DNA of 48,820 bases, from the NCBI GenBank assembly GCA_027459665.1, contig DAIDHN010000029.1, positions 1-48,820 on the forward strand, in the 5' to 3' direction. This document shows, piece after piece, positions 8,732 to 16,703 of this stretch (position 1 is the first letter of the stretch; every line of letters starts with the position of its first letter). The position numbers were made by a program, and so were the translations under genes. The notes under the pieces are model-generated. The model was not told the origin of the DNA and did no database searches. It saw only the letters and a list, made by a program, of their open reading frames with translations. Source of the stretch: Chthonomonadaceae bacterium. Its GTDB lineage: Bacteria; Armatimonadota; Chthonomonadetes; Chthonomonadales; Chthonomonadaceae.

Positions 8732-10297
8732 ATGACGATTACCGAAATCGTCCTGGAAGGGATTCTGGTTATTCTGGCCACCCTTGCGCTTTCGCAGGTG
8801 CTGCTGGAAAGGCGTTTTGAGGCGCGAGAGCTTGCGCGCAGCGAAGAGCGGGTGCAGGAAAGGCTGGCAGAACTGGAACGTGTGCGCCAGCAGGCACAGA
8901 TGGAGATTGAGGCAGGCCAGAAACAGGCCTTGCTGACCGCCAAGGAAAATGCCCTGAAGCTGCGCGAGGAAATTGAGAATGAATTTCGCGAGCAAAGGGA
9001 AGAGTATCAGAAAACAGAACGCCGCCTTACCCAGAAAGAAGAGAACCTCGACCGCCGCGCCGACAACCTTGAACGGCGTGAACAGAATTTGCAGGAGCAG
9101 GAAAGCAGCCTGCAGGGCGAACGCAAAATTCTGCAGCAGACGCTTGAGCAGCGCAGCAGCGAACTTCAGCGTATAAGCGGCATGAACCCTGAAGAAGCGA
9201 AAGCGCTTTATCTGAAGCACATTGAAGAGGAAAGTTTGCATGAAGCGGCGAAACTGATACGTACAACCGAGGAAGAAGCGAAACGTGAGGGAGAACGGCG
9301 CGCGCGCATGATTGTAACAAATGCGATTCAGCGCTGTAGCGTAGATCAGACCTCGGAGACCACGGTTTCGGTTGTGCCACTGCCGGGAGATGATATGAAA
9401 GGGCGCATTATTGGCAGGGAAGGACGCAATATACGCGCTTTTGAAACCATGACCGGCGTAGACCTGATTATAGACGACACTCCTGAGGCGGTGGTGCTTT
9501 CCAGCTTCGACCCCGTGCGCAGGGAAATAGCGCGCATTGCGCTTACCAACCTGATAGTAGACGGGCGCATTCATCCGGGGCGCATAGAGGAAGTGATAGA
9601 AAAAGCCGCAGGAGATGTGGCTGAGCGAATTAGGGAAGCTGGTGAAAATGCGGTGCTGGCAACCGGCATAACCGGTCTGGCGCCTGAACTGGTGCATCTG
9701 CTGGGCAAAATGAAGTACCGCACCTCTTATGGGCAAAATGTACTCAATCATTCGATAGAGGTCTCGCACCTGTGCACCATGCTTGCTGCAGAGGTAGGGG
9801 CAGATGTACAGATTGCACGCCGGGCGGGCTTGCTGCACGACCTGGGCAAAGCGGCAGACTGCGATATGGAAGGCCCGCACGCTCTGATTTCGGGTCAGCT
9901 GATGAGGCGCTACCGAGAAAACGAGGCGGTTTGCCATGCGGCAGAGGCGCATCATCATGATGTAGAGCCGGTTACCCTGGAGGCGCTGCTGGTGATTGCT
10001 GCCGATCAGATATCCGCTTCGAGGCCGGGGGCGCGGCGGGAAGCCCTGGAAAATTATGTGAGAAGGGTGAAAAGGCTGGAAGAGATAGGAGACAGCTTCC
10101 CTGGGGTAGAGAAAACCTTTGCTGTGCAGGCAGGAAGGGAAATTAGGGTGATTGTGCAGCCAGAATCGGTGGATGACCTTGCGGCGGCGCGCCTGGCACA
10201 TGAGATGGCAAGGCGCATTGAAAGCGAAATGGAATATCCGGGCCAGATAAAAATCACCGTCATTCGTGAATCGCGCACGGTAGATTTCGCACACTAA
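8732..10297 (+). CDS. rny: Ribonuclease Y
   Basis: A 521-residue membrane-anchored endoribonuclease that initiates mRNA decay. The start is the ATG at 8732, preceded by GGAGGG (8717-8722). Domain order: N-terminal membrane helix (TEIVLEGILVILATLALSQVL), a long charged coiled coil (~30-200), a KH domain around residues 210-275 (GRIIGREGRNIR), and an HD hydrolase domain with the metal motif LLHDLGKA near residue 367. Length is typical of the family. It is followed closely by ymdB, a pairing also found in Firmicutes. Confidence 0.97.
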   Translation: MTITEIVLEGILVILATLALSQVLLERRFEARELARSEERVQERLAELERVRQQAQMEIEAGQKQALLTAKENALKLREEIENEFREQREEYQKTERRLTQKEENLDRRADNLERREQNLQEQESSLQGERKILQQTLEQRSSELQRISGMNPEEAKALYLKHIEEESLHEAAKLIRTTEEEAKREGERRARMIVTNAIQRCSVDQTSETTVSVVPLPGDDMKGRIIGREGRNIRAFETMTGVDLIIDDTPEAVVLSSFDPVRREIARIALTNLIVDGRIHPGRIEEVIEKAAGDVAERIREAGENAVLATGITGLAPELVHLLGKMKYRTSYGQNVLNHSIEVSHLCTMLAAEVGADVQIARRAGLLHDLGKAADCDMEGPHALISGQLMRRYRENEAVCHAAEAHHHDVEPVTLEALLVIAADQISASRPGARREALENYVRRVKRLEEIGDSFPGVEKTFAVQAGREIRVIVQPESVDDLAAARLAHEMARRIESEMEYPGQIKITVIRESRTVDFAH

Positions 10298-10331
10298 CGT
10301 TTTGCTGCAGAGAGAACAGGAAAAACGGCGC

Positions 10332-11147
10332 ATGCGCATTTTGATGGTAGGAGATGTAATGGGCAAGCCGGGCAGGGAACTGGCTTTTTCCCTTCTGCCG
10401 CGACTGCGCGCTGAAATGAACCTGGATTTTGTGGTGGTCAATGCAGAAAATGCTGCCGCGGGAGCAGGAATCACGCCGGAAATTGCAGAACAGTTTTTGA
10501 ACCAGGGGGCAGATGTGGTTACCCTGGGCAACCATAGCTGGGACAAGAGAGAGATAGTGCCTCTGCTGGAAAACCAGCCGCGGCTGCTGCGGCCGGCCAA
10601 CTATCCGCCGGATGCACCGGGAAGAGGCTGGGGAATTTATCCCTGCCGGGGGCAGCAGGTTGCTGTGGTTTCGATGATGGGAAGACTGTTTATGAATGGC
10701 ACCGACTGCCCGTTTCGCGCAGCCGACGCCCTTCTGCCTGAAATTCGCAAAAGCACTCATGTGGTGCTGGTAGATTTTCATGCCGAGGCAACCTCGGAAA
10801 AGCAGGCATTCGGGTACTATCTGGATGGCAGAGTGAGCGTGGTGGCAGGGACGCACACGCATGTGCAGACCGCAGATGAGCGCATTCTGCCCGCAGGCAC
10901 CGCCTATCTTACCGATTTGGGTATGACTGGCCCAGTGCATTCGGTAATAGGAGTAAAGCCTGATGTAGCTCTGTCGCGTTTTCTCAGCCCGCTTCATGCG
11001 AGAATGGAGGTGGCCGAAGGAGATGCACAGCTCTGTGCTGCGCTGATAGAAGTGCATGCCGATGGGCGGGCAGCCGCCATTAAACGGCTTCAGATACCAC
11101 AGCGGCCGGCAGAAGCCGCACCGCTTTCACAGGAGACACGTACATGA
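10332..11147 (+). CDS. ymdB: YmdB-family metallophosphoesterase
   Basis: A 271-residue calcineurin-like phosphoesterase of the YmdB group, known to hydrolyse 2',3'-cyclic nucleotides. Metal-ligand motifs are visible: MVGDVMGKPGR near the N-terminus, NAENAA, TLGNHSWD, VDFHAEATSEK and GTHTHVQTAD. The ATG at 10332 fits the family N-terminus (MRILMVGD); an upstream TTG at 10302 would add ten unlike residues. It lies 34 bp after rny, and its stop overlaps the next start as ATGA, suggesting translational coupling. Confidence 0.93.
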   Translation: MRILMVGDVMGKPGRELAFSLLPRLRAEMNLDFVVVNAENAAAGAGITPEIAEQFLNQGADVVTLGNHSWDKREIVPLLENQPRLLRPANYPPDAPGRGWGIYPCRGQQVAVVSMMGRLFMNGTDCPFRAADALLPEIRKSTHVVLVDFHAEATSEKQAFGYYLDGRVSVVAGTHTHVQTADERILPAGTAYLTDLGMTGPVHSVIGVKPDVALSRFLSPLHARMEVAEGDAQLCAALIEVHADGRAAAIKRLQIPQRPAEAAPLSQETRT

Positions 11148-12202
11148 GTAAGCCTCGCATCACCGGTCTGGCACCGGCAATAGCACTTGTCTGCCTCATG
11201 GCACCAGGCAGAACACCTGCACAAAACCTTTCAGGAGAAGACATTTTTTTCGGCGCTGGAGCCGGAGCCGGGCGCTTTTCGCTGGGGGGATGGGGCAGCG
11301 GCAAAATTGAAGTAGATCACAACCAGTACTACACTGGCAATGAATCGCTGCGGGTGAATACGCAGGGATACTATCAGGGCGCTGTGATTGGTCTCAAATA
11401 CCCTGTGAATCTTGCCTCTTATCTTTCCAATCCTGATGCTTACCTGGAATTTACTGTTCAACTGCCAGATTTTACCCACCGCAACGGCACAGGTTTTGGC
11501 TATCCGGGAGGGGGGTACGGAGGACGCGGCGGATTTCCCGGAGGGCCAGGCGGCGGATTTCCTGGCGGACCTGGCGGCGGATTTCCCGGAGGGCCAGGCG
11601 GCGGCTATCCTGGTGCACCAACCGGCGGCTATCCCGGCGGCGGATTTGGAAGACCAGGGGTGGGCGGCAGACAGGGCAGCCAGAGTTTGACACAGCAGGC
11701 CCCGCCTCTTAAAAACTTGCGCGTGCAGCTTGTTACCACACAGGGAAAAGTCTCGGAAATGCTGCTGCCATTCAAATACGCGGTGCAGCACAACAACTGG
11801 CAGGTGCTTTCTATACCTGTTACTGCATTGAAAGGGATTTCTTCTTCTGACGCGACCATTCAGCAAATTCGGGTGTATGGAGATGGACCTGGAACGGTGC
11901 TGGTAGGCAAAATTTCGGTGGCCATCGACTCTTCACCACTGAGTGAAAACACTGAAGATGAAAAGGTAGTGGCGCTGAATGCAGTGCATAGTTATACCAT
12001 TCAGGCTACGGCTGGAAGCAGACCACTTGAATTTTCGTGGGACTGGGATGCCTCAGACGGCATTCAGCAGGAAAGCGTAGGGCGGTCTGTGCTGCATGCC
12101 TACTACAAAAAGGGCGACTACAAGGTAACTGTAACCGCCGAAGACCCCTACACAAAACGCATACTGGGCCACATCACTTTCAACGTGCATGTGCATGCCT
12201 GA
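11144..12202 (+). CDS. Secreted protein with Gly-rich insert and C-terminal PKD-like domain
   Basis: A 352-residue exported protein beginning with a signal peptide (LAPAIALVCLMAPGRTPAQ). Two beta-rich halves, ~30-115 (DHNQYYTGNESLRVNTQGYYQ...) and ~190-265 (LRVQLVTTQGKVSEML...VLVGKISVAIDS), look like one jelly-roll or carbohydrate-binding-type domain interrupted by a ~60-residue insert of GGFPGGPG repeats. The C-terminal ~85 residues (FSWDWDASDG...YYKKGDYKVTVTAEDP) have the PKD-domain pattern. Surface sugar or matrix binding is inference. The start overlaps the ymdB stop by 4 bp, an unusual partner for the rny-ymdB pair. Confidence 0.7.
   Translation: MSKPRITGLAPAIALVCLMAPGRTPAQNLSGEDIFFGAGAGAGRFSLGGWGSGKIEVDHNQYYTGNESLRVNTQGYYQGAVIGLKYPVNLASYLSNPDAYLEFTVQLPDFTHRNGTGFGYPGGGYGGRGGFPGGPGGGFPGGPGGGFPGGPGGGYPGAPTGGYPGGGFGRPGVGGRQGSQSLTQQAPPLKNLRVQLVTTQGKVSEMLLPFKYAVQHNNWQVLSIPVTALKGISSSDATIQQIRVYGDGPGTVLVGKISVAIDSSPLSENTEDEKVVALNAVHSYTIQATAGSRPLEFSWDWDASDGIQQESVGRSVLHAYYKKGDYKVTVTAEDPYTKRILGHITFNVHVHA
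11528..11639 (+). repeat. 24-bp coding tandem repeat
   Basis: A 24-bp unit encoding GGFPGGPG is repeated at 11528, 11552, 11576 and, with changes, at 11600 and 11624. Units 1 and 3 are identical. It encodes the flexible Gly/Pro insert of the secreted PKD-like protein and is prone to slippage. Confidence 0.85.
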
Positions 12203-12246
12203 TCTGCGCCTGCGCAAAAAGTGAAAATACATTCTGGAGCAACAAC

Positions 12247-13233
12247 ATGAAAATAGGCATCTTTACCGCCCTCTTCCACGATAGACCACTGGAAGAGGCG
12301 CTGGACTACATTGCGGAAGCCGGCCTGCAAACCGTGGAACTGGGCGGCGGAGCCTATCCCGGCAGCAGGCACCTAGACGATGCCGGCGGAGTAGAGCATC
12401 TGATTGAGAATGCAGAGGCGCGCAAAAAACTGCTGCATATGGTGGAAAGCAGGGGACTGCAGATTTCTGCCCTTTCGGTACACGGCAACCCGATTCACCC
12501 GGTGAGAGGCATCGCTGAAGATCATCACAAGGCGTTTCACAATGCAGTGCTGCTGGCAGAAAAGCTGGAGGTTGGAGTGGTGAACGGTTTCAGCGGCTGC
12601 CCGGCAGGCTCGGCAGGCGCTGCAGACCCAAACTGGGTTACCTGCGCGTGGCCAGATGAATTTCGCGACATTCTGAACTATCAGTGGAACAATGTGGCCA
12701 TTCCGTACTGGAAAGAACAAAACGCGTTTCTGAAGCAGCACAACGTGAAATTTGCCATAGAGGCGCATCCCGGCTTTGTTGTATACAACCCCGAAACCGT
12801 TATCAAGCTGCGCCAGGCGGCAGGCGAGCAGATAGGATGCAACTTCGACCCGTCGCACTTCTGGTGGCAGGGCATAGACCCCATAGCGGCAGTGAGATAC
12901 CTGGGGCCGCAGGGCGCTATCTTTCACGTACATGCCAAAGATACGCGTATAGACCCCATCAATTCGGGAATCAACGGCAACCTGGATGTAAAGAGTTATG
13001 GAGACATTGCGGCGCGCAGCTGGGTTTTCAGATCGGTGGGGTATGGGCACAGCCAGGAATGGTGGAATGATTTTGTGACCAATCTGCGCATGATCGGTTA
13101 CGATTTCACTCTTTCCATTGAACACGAAGATGGCATGATGTCTACACGCGAGGGCCTCAACAAGGCGCTTGCCACCCTGAAGGTTGCAGTTGTGCAAGAG
13201 CAGCCCGGCGCAATGTTCTGGGCCAAAGACTGA
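12247..13233 (+). CDS. Sugar phosphate isomerase/epimerase (xylose isomerase-like TIM barrel)
   Basis: A 328-residue protein of the AP-endonuclease-2/IolE-like TIM-barrel family. It begins MKIGIFTALFHDRPLEEALDYI, typical of strand 1. Probable metal ligands and substrate-binding positions are visible in FAIEAHPG (Glu), CNFDPSHFWWQG (Asp, His), FHVHAKDT (His) and SIEHED (Glu). Sugar isomerisation or epimerisation is the family activity; the substrate is unknown. The start at 12247 is supported by TGGAG 8 bases upstream. It lies 44 bp after the PKD-like gene and is closed by a terminator at 13282. Confidence 0.88.
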   Translation: MKIGIFTALFHDRPLEEALDYIAEAGLQTVELGGGAYPGSRHLDDAGGVEHLIENAEARKKLLHMVESRGLQISALSVHGNPIHPVRGIAEDHHKAFHNAVLLAEKLEVGVVNGFSGCPAGSAGAADPNWVTCAWPDEFRDILNYQWNNVAIPYWKEQNAFLKQHNVKFAIEAHPGFVVYNPETVIKLRQAAGEQIGCNFDPSHFWWQGIDPIAAVRYLGPQGAIFHVHAKDTRIDPINSGINGNLDVKSYGDIAARSWVFRSVGYGHSQEWWNDFVTNLRMIGYDFTLSIEHEDGMMSTREGLNKALATLKVAVVQEQPGAMFWAKD

Positions 13234-13281
13234 GTTACAGGCATGCCTCGGCGCAATTGTACCGCGCTGAGGCTTGAAATG

Positions 13282-13319
13282 AGGAGCCGTTGTTTTGTGA
13301 AAAGCAGCGGCTCCTTTTT
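13282..13319 (+). terminator. Rho-independent terminator after the isomerase gene
   Basis: AGGAGCCG (13282-13289) pairs with CGGCTCCT (13308-13315), with an extra inner TTTT/AAAA pairing, followed by Ts. Confidence 0.85.
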
Positions 13320-13395
13320 GTTTGCAGGCTGCGCCTTTGTGCGTTACAGCCGGCATGCACAAACAGCGCTGCGTTTTGCAAGGCGAAAACAGACA

Positions 13396-14559
13396 ATGCG
13401 TCAAAAAAGAAAACTGCGAGTGCTTGTGTGCCCCAATGCCTTCAAGGGAAGCACATCTGCTGCAGAGGCGGCGGAAGCGATGGGCAGGGGAGTGAAACGC
13501 GCCGGGGCAGTGTGCCGCCTGCTGCCGCTGGCAGATGGAGGGGATGGCACGCTGGAAACGCTTACTGCTGCAACGGGAGGCACTCTGTACACGCAGGAAG
13601 TATGTGGTCCGCTGGGCAGCCCTGTGAAAGCGCGCTGGGGGCGCATGGGCGGCAGCCAGAGCGGCGCGGCAGTAATTGAAATGGCGGAAGCTGCCGGCCT
13701 CAAACTGCTGCGCCCCGAAGAACGCTCGCCGTTGACCGCAACAACCCGCGGGGTGGGAGAGTTGATGCGCGCCGCCATTGGGGCGGGATGCACCCGGCTG
13801 ATTGTATGCATTGGAGGCAGTGCCACCACCGATGGAGGGGCGGGCATGGCGCAGGCGCTGGGGGCCAGCCTGCAGGATGAGAAGGGCAGAGAACTGCCGC
13901 CTGGAGGCGCAGCGCTGCTGAATTTGCACAGCATACAATGGAACCCGGACGTGCTGCATGGAGTGCAGGTAGAGGCTGCCTGCGATGTTGGCAATGTGCT
14001 GTGCGGTGCTAGCGGCGCAAGCGCAGTGTATGGCCCGCAAAAAGGCGCCGACCCTGAGCAGGTGGCCCTGCTTGACAGGGCGCTGCAGCACTATGCAGAA
14101 GTTTTGCTCAGCGATCTGGGCAAAGATGCCGCCCTGATGCCGGGAGCAGGAGCGGCAGGTGGAATGGGGGCGGGCCTGCTGGCGTTTTGCAATGCCTCTC
14201 TGCTGCCGGGAGCAGAACTTACGCTGGGTGTGTGCGGGTTTGATGCAGCCTGCATGGAGGCAGACCTGGTGCTTACCGGCGAAGGAAGGCTTGACAGCCA
14301 GACAGCGCATGGAAAGCTGATTGCCGCGGTATGCCGCAGGGCAAAAAACTTGGGCAAGCCTGTTATTGCTCTGGCTGGAAGCATTGAGGAAGGAGCGGAA
14401 GATGCGTTGCGCGATTTGGGGCTGAGTGTTGCTTTTGGAATAACCGAGGGGCCTGTTTCACTGGAAGAAGCGATGCGTACAGCCCCCCGGTTACTGCAGA
14501 ATGCCGCAGAGCGTGCCATTCGTACGGCATTTCTGACAGAAAACTGCCTCAGCGTTTGA
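13396..14559 (+). CDS. Glycerate kinase
   Basis: A 387-residue type I (GarK/GlxK-like) glycerate kinase, which phosphorylates D-glycerate at the end of glycerate, glyoxylate or serine catabolism. Family motifs: CPNAFKGSTSAAEAAEAM at the N-terminus, LADGGDGTLE, CIGGSATTDGGAGMAQALG, and VLTGEGRLDSQTAHGK. The ATG at 13396 begins the conserved domain. Its ribosome-binding site is weak (AAGGCG), and the frame is open further upstream across the preceding terminator, so that extension is rejected. The 3' end overlaps the convergent membrane-protein gene by 11 bp. Confidence 0.94.
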   Translation: MRQKRKLRVLVCPNAFKGSTSAAEAAEAMGRGVKRAGAVCRLLPLADGGDGTLETLTAATGGTLYTQEVCGPLGSPVKARWGRMGGSQSGAAVIEMAEAAGLKLLRPEERSPLTATTRGVGELMRAAIGAGCTRLIVCIGGSATTDGGAGMAQALGASLQDEKGRELPPGGAALLNLHSIQWNPDVLHGVQVEAACDVGNVLCGASGASAVYGPQKGADPEQVALLDRALQHYAEVLLSDLGKDAALMPGAGAAGGMGAGLLAFCNASLLPGAELTLGVCGFDAACMEADLVLTGEGRLDSQTAHGKLIAAVCRRAKNLGKPVIALAGSIEEGAEDALRDLGLSVAFGITEGPVSLEEAMRTAPRLLQNAAERAIRTAFLTENCLSV

Positions 14560-15130
14560 GTACTGTAGAAACGCGGGCAAATGAGTATTCATCTGATCTG
14601 CGGGCAGCATGCTGCCCTGCAGCTACTGCGCACCCCAGCACCATCAGCGCCCAGATGCTTGCCAGCGTGAGTGCAATAGAGTGCTGTGCCCGAGCCAGTG
14701 CAGGGCGTTTGTTTCGTTCGAATTCAGCCACAGCCTGCGGGTGAGAAAACCAGTAGGTACCCGCCATGGAAAGCATAATCAGGCTGATGCCCGGCAGCAT
14801 TCCACCGCAGCTCTGCAGCATTCCAAAATGGATAAGAGCGTCGAGGTTGAGGCGCAGATGTGCGTTATCCAGGTAAAGCAGAACCACCAGCAGAATCACT
14901 GGCATGAGCAGACACATACCAAGCAGGGACAACCGCCCCCATCGTTTGCGCTCCAGCGCCGCCCATACCGCCAGCAGGGGGAAAAAGTAGGCAAAAGCAA
15001 GAATCAGTGAATGCTGAATGAGCAGTGCATGTATGAGCGCATATACCGCCAGTACACCCCAGCAGGACGCCAGAAGTGTTGTTCTCACAGGCGCAGCAGG
15101 AAATTCGCTGTCACCCGGTCCTATCTCCAT
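14549..15130 (-). CDS. Integral membrane protein of unknown function
   Basis: A 193-residue protein with about five hydrophobic segments (starting around LLASCWGVLAVYALIHALL, LILAFAYFFPLLAVWAAL, LLGMCLLMPVILLVVLLYL, MLPGISLIMLSMAGTYWF and ALTLASIWALMVLGCAVA). No recognisable family motif. The ATG at 15130 has AAGGAGGG about 9 bases upstream. It is monocistronic on the minus strand and overlaps the 3' end of glycerate kinase. Role unknown. Confidence 0.65.
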   Translation of the reverse strand: MEIGPGDSEFPAAPVRTTLLASCWGVLAVYALIHALLIQHSLILAFAYFFPLLAVWAALERKRWGRLSLLGMCLLMPVILLVVLLYLDNAHLRLNLDALIHFGMLQSCGGMLPGISLIMLSMAGTYWFSHPQAVAEFERNKRPALARAQHSIALTLASIWALMVLGCAVAAGQHAARRSDEYSFARVSTVLKR

Positions 15131-15248
15131 AAAACGAGTGCCCTCCTTCCAGCCATCGCAGAATCTGCGGGCTTATATTTGTACAGTTAGGCTACACCTT
15201 ACGAAACAGGCATTCAGAAAGATTAGTTCCCTTTGCTCGCTTACAGGG

Positions 15249-16163
15249 TCACGTCCGTCCCAGGCAAAGTTCCAGAGCGCGTATTACATCGCTGGCAGCA
15301 GTCTCAGGTGCTTCCCTGTTTTGTACTACAGCCGCCGCATGCTGCAAAAACGCCATAAGGGGCGGGCTGCCTCCGGCCTGCTCTATTCGCCATTCCTGCC
15401 AGTCTGCGGTTTTGCTGCGGAGCGTTTCCCCGTCAAAATCGAGATGAAAAGCCCCAGCGCTTCCGGTGAGCTGCAGAGAGCTGTGAGGGTCTATACTACT
15501 CCAGAGCGCCTCTACCACCCCCAGCGTGTGTTTGCCTTTCAGCAAAACCACCACCGTATCTTCCACCTGAAGCAGCGGGCTGCTGGTTTGCTCTGCTGCT
15601 ACAGCCCCCAGCGCTTCCCCGCAGCAGGCGCGAAACATGTCTATGCCGTACAGGGCGGTTTGCAGGGCAGCGCCGGTTTTGGGCGAGACGCCAGAGGGCA
15701 GGTTCAGGCCAAGCCTGCAGTGAAACAGGGCCGGGATGCCGTAGTCGTCTGCCTGAAGGCGTTCGAGCGCGCGGCGCATGAGCGGATGAAAGCGGGTTGT
15801 AAAGGCGGGCATGAGAAAACGACCGCATTCTGCTGCCATTTGCTGCAGTTTGCGCGCCTGCTGCAGAGAACCCGTGACGGGTAGTTCGCACACAACGTGC
15901 GCCCCGCTTTGCAGCGCCATGCTAACCGCCTCGTACTGCTGCTGCGGGGGCAGGCACACATGCACTATATCGTATGGCTGCAGGGCAAGCATATCTGGCA
16001 GCGAAGCAAATGCTGCCGCATCTTCCAGCTGGCCTGCTGCTGCAGCTGCACGCAGCGGGTCTTCATCGTAAAGTGCGGCTGGCGCGCCTTCCTGGGTTCT
16101 GCTCCAGGCGGCTATCACCGGAAGGTTGTTACAGCCTGCCACTGCCACGGCAAGGTTGCGCAT
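15249..16163 (-). CDS. Gfo/Idh/MocA-type oxidoreductase-like protein, probably degenerate active site
   Basis: A 304-residue Rossmann-fold protein similar to NAD(P)-dependent sugar or inositol dehydrogenases. The dinucleotide region is present but poor (VAVAGCNNLPVIAA). The usual catalytic EKP motif reads ELP (in VVCELPVTG), and the later motif that normally supplies a catalytic His reads LYGIDMFR. The conserved Lys and His are thus both missing, so oxidoreductase activity is doubtful; it may bind sugar or act as a regulator. The start lies 5 bp after the stop of the Doc/Fic-like gene with no ribosome-binding site, so it is likely translationally coupled. Confidence 0.8.
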   Translation of the reverse strand: MRNLAVAVAGCNNLPVIAAWSRTQEGAPAALYDEDPLRAAAAAGQLEDAAAFASLPDMLALQPYDIVHVCLPPQQQYEAVSMALQSGAHVVCELPVTGSLQQARKLQQMAAECGRFLMPAFTTRFHPLMRRALERLQADDYGIPALFHCRLGLNLPSGVSPKTGAALQTALYGIDMFRACCGEALGAVAAEQTSSPLLQVEDTVVVLLKGKHTLGVVEALWSSIDPHSSLQLTGSAGAFHLDFDGETLRSKTADWQEWRIEQAGGSPPLMAFLQHAAAVVQNREAPETAASDVIRALELCLGRT

Positions 16164-16168
16164 GCGGG

Positions 16169-16612
16169 TCAGTCGCCTGCAGAAAGAGCGCTCAGCGCAT
16201 CGGCGAAGCAGTGGGTAAGGTGGGTGACCAGGGCACGCAGAACAGCGGGCGCGGGCGCGGGCGACTGTCGATCAAGCAGAGCTTCCACCGTTTGCTGCGG
16301 GCCGGCAGTTCCCTGATGCAGCGCCAGCATAGCCTGCGATGCCGCCAGCGGGTCTTTGCGAACAGCAAGCCCATTGAGCTCTAGAAAGGTGAGCAGCGCC
16401 AGAAATGCGGTGCGGCGGTTGCCGCCCGCAAAGGGAGCCGTTTCACGCAGGCGGGCAAGAAAAGCGGCTGCCTGTGCTTCAGGATGACTTGAATCTTTGT
16501 AGGCGTACTGCGCCGCCATGCATGATTCCAGAGTGACATAGTTGTAGGGCATGCTGTGCCCGGTAACTACGGTATTGATCCACACCAGGTCGTGGTTGGT
16601 AAGATAATGCAT
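16169..16612 (-). CDS. Doc/Fic-domain protein lacking the catalytic histidine
   Basis: A 147-residue protein of the death-on-curing subgroup of the Fic fold, whose members AMPylate or phosphorylate targets and often act as toxins. The core helix motif, usually HPFxDGNKRTAF, reads APFAGGNRRTAF at residues 59-70: the catalytic His is Ala (codon GCT at 16436-16438) and the acidic residue is Gly. The rest of the fold is conserved (FLALLTFLELNGL). The start at 16612 follows a GGAAAG site; the longer open frame upstream overlaps the thioredoxin gene. No antitoxin gene is adjacent. Probably a non-catalytic domain protein or a decayed toxin. Confidence 0.8.
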   Translation of the reverse strand: MHYLTNHDLVWINTVVTGHSMPYNYVTLESCMAAQYAYKDSSHPEAQAAAFLARLRETAPFAGGNRRTAFLALLTFLELNGLAVRKDPLAASQAMLALHQGTAGPQQTVEALLDRQSPAPAPAVLRALVTHLTHCFADALSALSAGD

Positions 16613-16703
16613 GATCCTCTTTCCAGCGTTTTTTTGTTGACTTGCTAAAAAGTACCAGAAGCCGTGCGTGAAAGTCAAACTTTGCGAAAGCAAACAGGCT
16701 CGG

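Noticed and set aside
8681-10600. 639-codon open frame on the minus strand opposite rny
   Set aside because: It is the antisense of a well-supported gene; the translation is rich in Cys, His, Arg and Phe and resembles no protein.
11528-11639. CRISPR-like or regulatory repeat array
   Set aside because: The 24-bp units are contiguous, without spacers, and encode in-frame Gly-rich repeats.
12373-14310. 645-codon open frame on the minus strand opposite the isomerase and glycerate kinase genes
   Set aside because: It runs across two clear genes and a terminator, has abnormal composition, and no ribosome-binding site.
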